Origin: Thiomonas sp. FB-6
GTDB taxonomy: Bacteria; Pseudomonadota; Gammaproteobacteria; Burkholderiales; Burkholderiaceae_C
Direction of reading: 5' to 3'
Assembly (NCBI RefSeq): GCF_000377645.1
Contig: NZ_KB898475.1
Coordinates: forward strand, 103,267 to 167,266
DNA: 64,000 nt
Below, piece by piece: positions 63,212-64,000 of this stretch. A program made the position numbers and the translations under genes. The notes beneath the pieces are model-generated. The model searched no databases. It saw only the letters and a program-made list of their open reading frames with translations, and had not been told where the DNA came from. Every line of letters starts with the position of its first letter. Position 1 is the stretch's first letter.

Positions 63212-63540
63212 GCGCCGACAGCTATCGTCTCTCTAGAGAGGTGATGGCTTCGTGAACTGCCGAGCTTGCGTCCGCCCGAGGCCAGCCCCAGTGCCCGGAA
63301 CCAGTAGAACATGATCCAGTACTTCAACGGAGCGCGTCGGGTCATCAGGTGTTCCGCATGTTCGACATCTCGACCGTCGAACATGTCATGAACGTAGCTC
63401 TCGATCTGAGCCCTGAGGAGTCGATGCGCTTCGACGTACGTGTCGGCCTGTGCAGCCAGGCAGAAGTCCAGGCACATCACCGTCCATTGACCATTCACTT
63501 GGCGGCCCAGGATCCGAAGCAGGAAGGCTTTTGGCTTCAT
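63208..63540 (-). CDS. HicB-like antitoxin candidate
   Basis: A 110-residue protein directly upstream of and overlapping the HicA gene (ATGA). It begins MKPKAFLLRILGRQVNGQWT and has VMCLDFCLAAQADTYVEAHR, which resembles the HicB N-terminal domain (a partial RNase H-like fold with a degenerate active site), then IESYVHDMFDG. It does not have a clear C-terminal ribbon-helix-helix or HTH, so DNA binding is uncertain. Identity as HicB rests on position plus this weak likeness; a different HicA-neutralising antitoxin is possible. Confidence 0.6.
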   Translation of the reverse strand: MKPKAFLLRILGRQVNGQWTVMCLDFCLAAQADTYVEAHRLLRAQIESYVHDMFDGRDVEHAEHLMTRRAPLKYWIMFYWFRALGLASGGRKLGSSRSHHLSRETIAVGA

Positions 63541-63860
63541 GGTCGTCCGATTTTAGGCGTCCAACTCGCTGGTCGCAGGCGCTACCCGGGGTTTGTCCTA
63601 GCCGAGATCAAGGTCTAGGTGTCAACCGTCCAATGAAGTTGCGGAGCAAACCCGGGAAGTTGCGGAGCAAACCCGGAACCGTGGAGCAACTCTGGGCGGC
63701 AGAGTAGGGCGCATCACGCGCGCTAAGGCAACGCTGAAGAAGCACCTGTTTTTGCAGAAGCCGGGCCCTACGATTTCAGGATGCGGGAACTCGATTCGAT
63801 GAGGGTGATTTGGCGCCCATCGGGCCTCATTCGCGAGCCTTTCGACCCGCCTTGCGCCCT
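63541..63860. other. Intergenic, non-coding low-GC stretch with short repeat and IS edge
   Basis: 320 bases without a supported gene. It contains the 21-bp tandem duplication at 63635-63676 and, from about 63720 to 63860, sequence that leads into the IS5-type transposase end and presumably includes the insertion element's terminal inverted repeat (near GGCAACGCTGAAGAAGCACC). I cannot locate the exact IS end without its other terminus. Confidence 0.5.
63635..63676. repeat. 21-bp perfect tandem duplication
   Basis: GAAGTTGCGGAGCAAACCCG plus a final G occurs twice with no spacer (63635-63655 and 63656-63676). It sits between the HicB-like gene and the IS element; likely slippage or insertion-linked duplication. 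Confidence 0.9.
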
Positions 63861-64000
63861 TATGGACGCACCTGTGCCATGAGCCGATTTCGGCACATGA
63901 AGATGTTGCTCAAGGCCAGCGCGGCGAACGCGCGCGTCGCGTTCTTATCCAGTCCGCGATAGCGCACCTTGCTGAAGCCCCACAGCCGCTTGATGACGCC
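63861..64000 (-). mobile_element. IS5-family transposase, C-terminal end (continues beyond window)
   Basis: The minus strand from the window edge to 63861 reads GVIKRLWGFSKVRYRGLDKN, then ATRAFAALALSNIFMCRNRL and MAQVRP before a TAA. This is the conserved C-terminus of IS5/IS1182-like transposases (KxRYRGLxKN and ALANI motifs). Only about 46 codons lie inside the window, so completeness cannot be judged. Its presence next to a toxin-antitoxin module and a decayed one marks an accessory region. Confidence 0.85.

Overview
The window is a contiguous piece of a very GC-rich (roughly 70%) proteobacterial chromosome. It carries an aerobic benzoyl-CoA (box) cluster, two kinds of 5-oxoprolinase, many short-chain dehydrogenases, acyl-CoA dehydrogenases and LysR/IclR regulators, and genes in tight, often overlapping operons. 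This gene content and base composition point to a betaproteobacterium of the Burkholderiales; the genus cannot be read from the sequence. No rRNA, tRNA or CRISPR array was seen.

Layout. 1-12.9 kb: mixed housekeeping and unknown genes: L-serine dehydratase (cut at the window edge), a large membrane-anchored repeat protein, L-threonine aldolase, an SDR lacking its catalytic tyrosine, a Lon-like protease coupled to a PfkB-type sugar kinase, and a Bcr/CflA-type efflux pump. 13-23.8 kb: a divergent acyl-CoA catabolic locus. The left arm encodes two acyl-CoA dehydrogenases, an SDR and a quinone-oxidoreductase-like enzyme. The right arm encodes an IclR regulator, a FadB-type fusion, a CurA-type reductase, an APH-fold kinase and a further acyl-CoA dehydrogenase. 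The last two match the two parts of ACAD10/ACAD11. Two perfect palindromes lie in the divergent promoter. 24-29 kb: a set of exported, low-complexity or lipoprotein genes and a cation efflux pump.

29.2-37.8 kb: the benzoate box cluster. boxC-boxB-boxA-hydroxyacyl-CoA dehydrogenase read leftwards, and benzoate-CoA ligase plus an alpha/beta hydrolase read rightwards. A shared control region holds a consensus-like sigma70 promoter abutted by a 12-bp palindrome. BoxD/BoxZ (the aldehyde dehydrogenase) and BoxR are not in the window. 38-41 kb: aldo/keto reductase, DUF7079 protein, carboxymuconolactone-decarboxylase-like protein and pirin.

41-51.2 kb: a LysR gene followed by a DUF1445 protein (D-glutamate cyclase-like), a complete Liv-type ABC importer and a 1206-residue OPLAH-type 5-oxoprolinase. 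This looks like an uptake and hydrolysis route for 5-oxoproline or a related lactam/hydantoin. 51.4-58.9 kb: a Cache chemoreceptor, a PAS-GGDEF-EAL protein with a broken GGDEF motif, an HDOD protein, a BNR-repeat protein with a small MoaD/ThiS-like partner, a YceI lipoprotein and a VOC protein. 59-62.4 kb: pxpB-pxpC-pxpA (the second 5-oxoprolinase) divergent from a LysR gene.

62.4-64 kb is different in character: lower GC, a decayed HigB/HigA pair with an internal deletion in the antitoxin, a HicA toxin gene with a HicB-like partner, a 21-bp tandem duplication and the end of an IS5-type transposase. It is best read as the edge of an accessory, mobile-element-rich segment.
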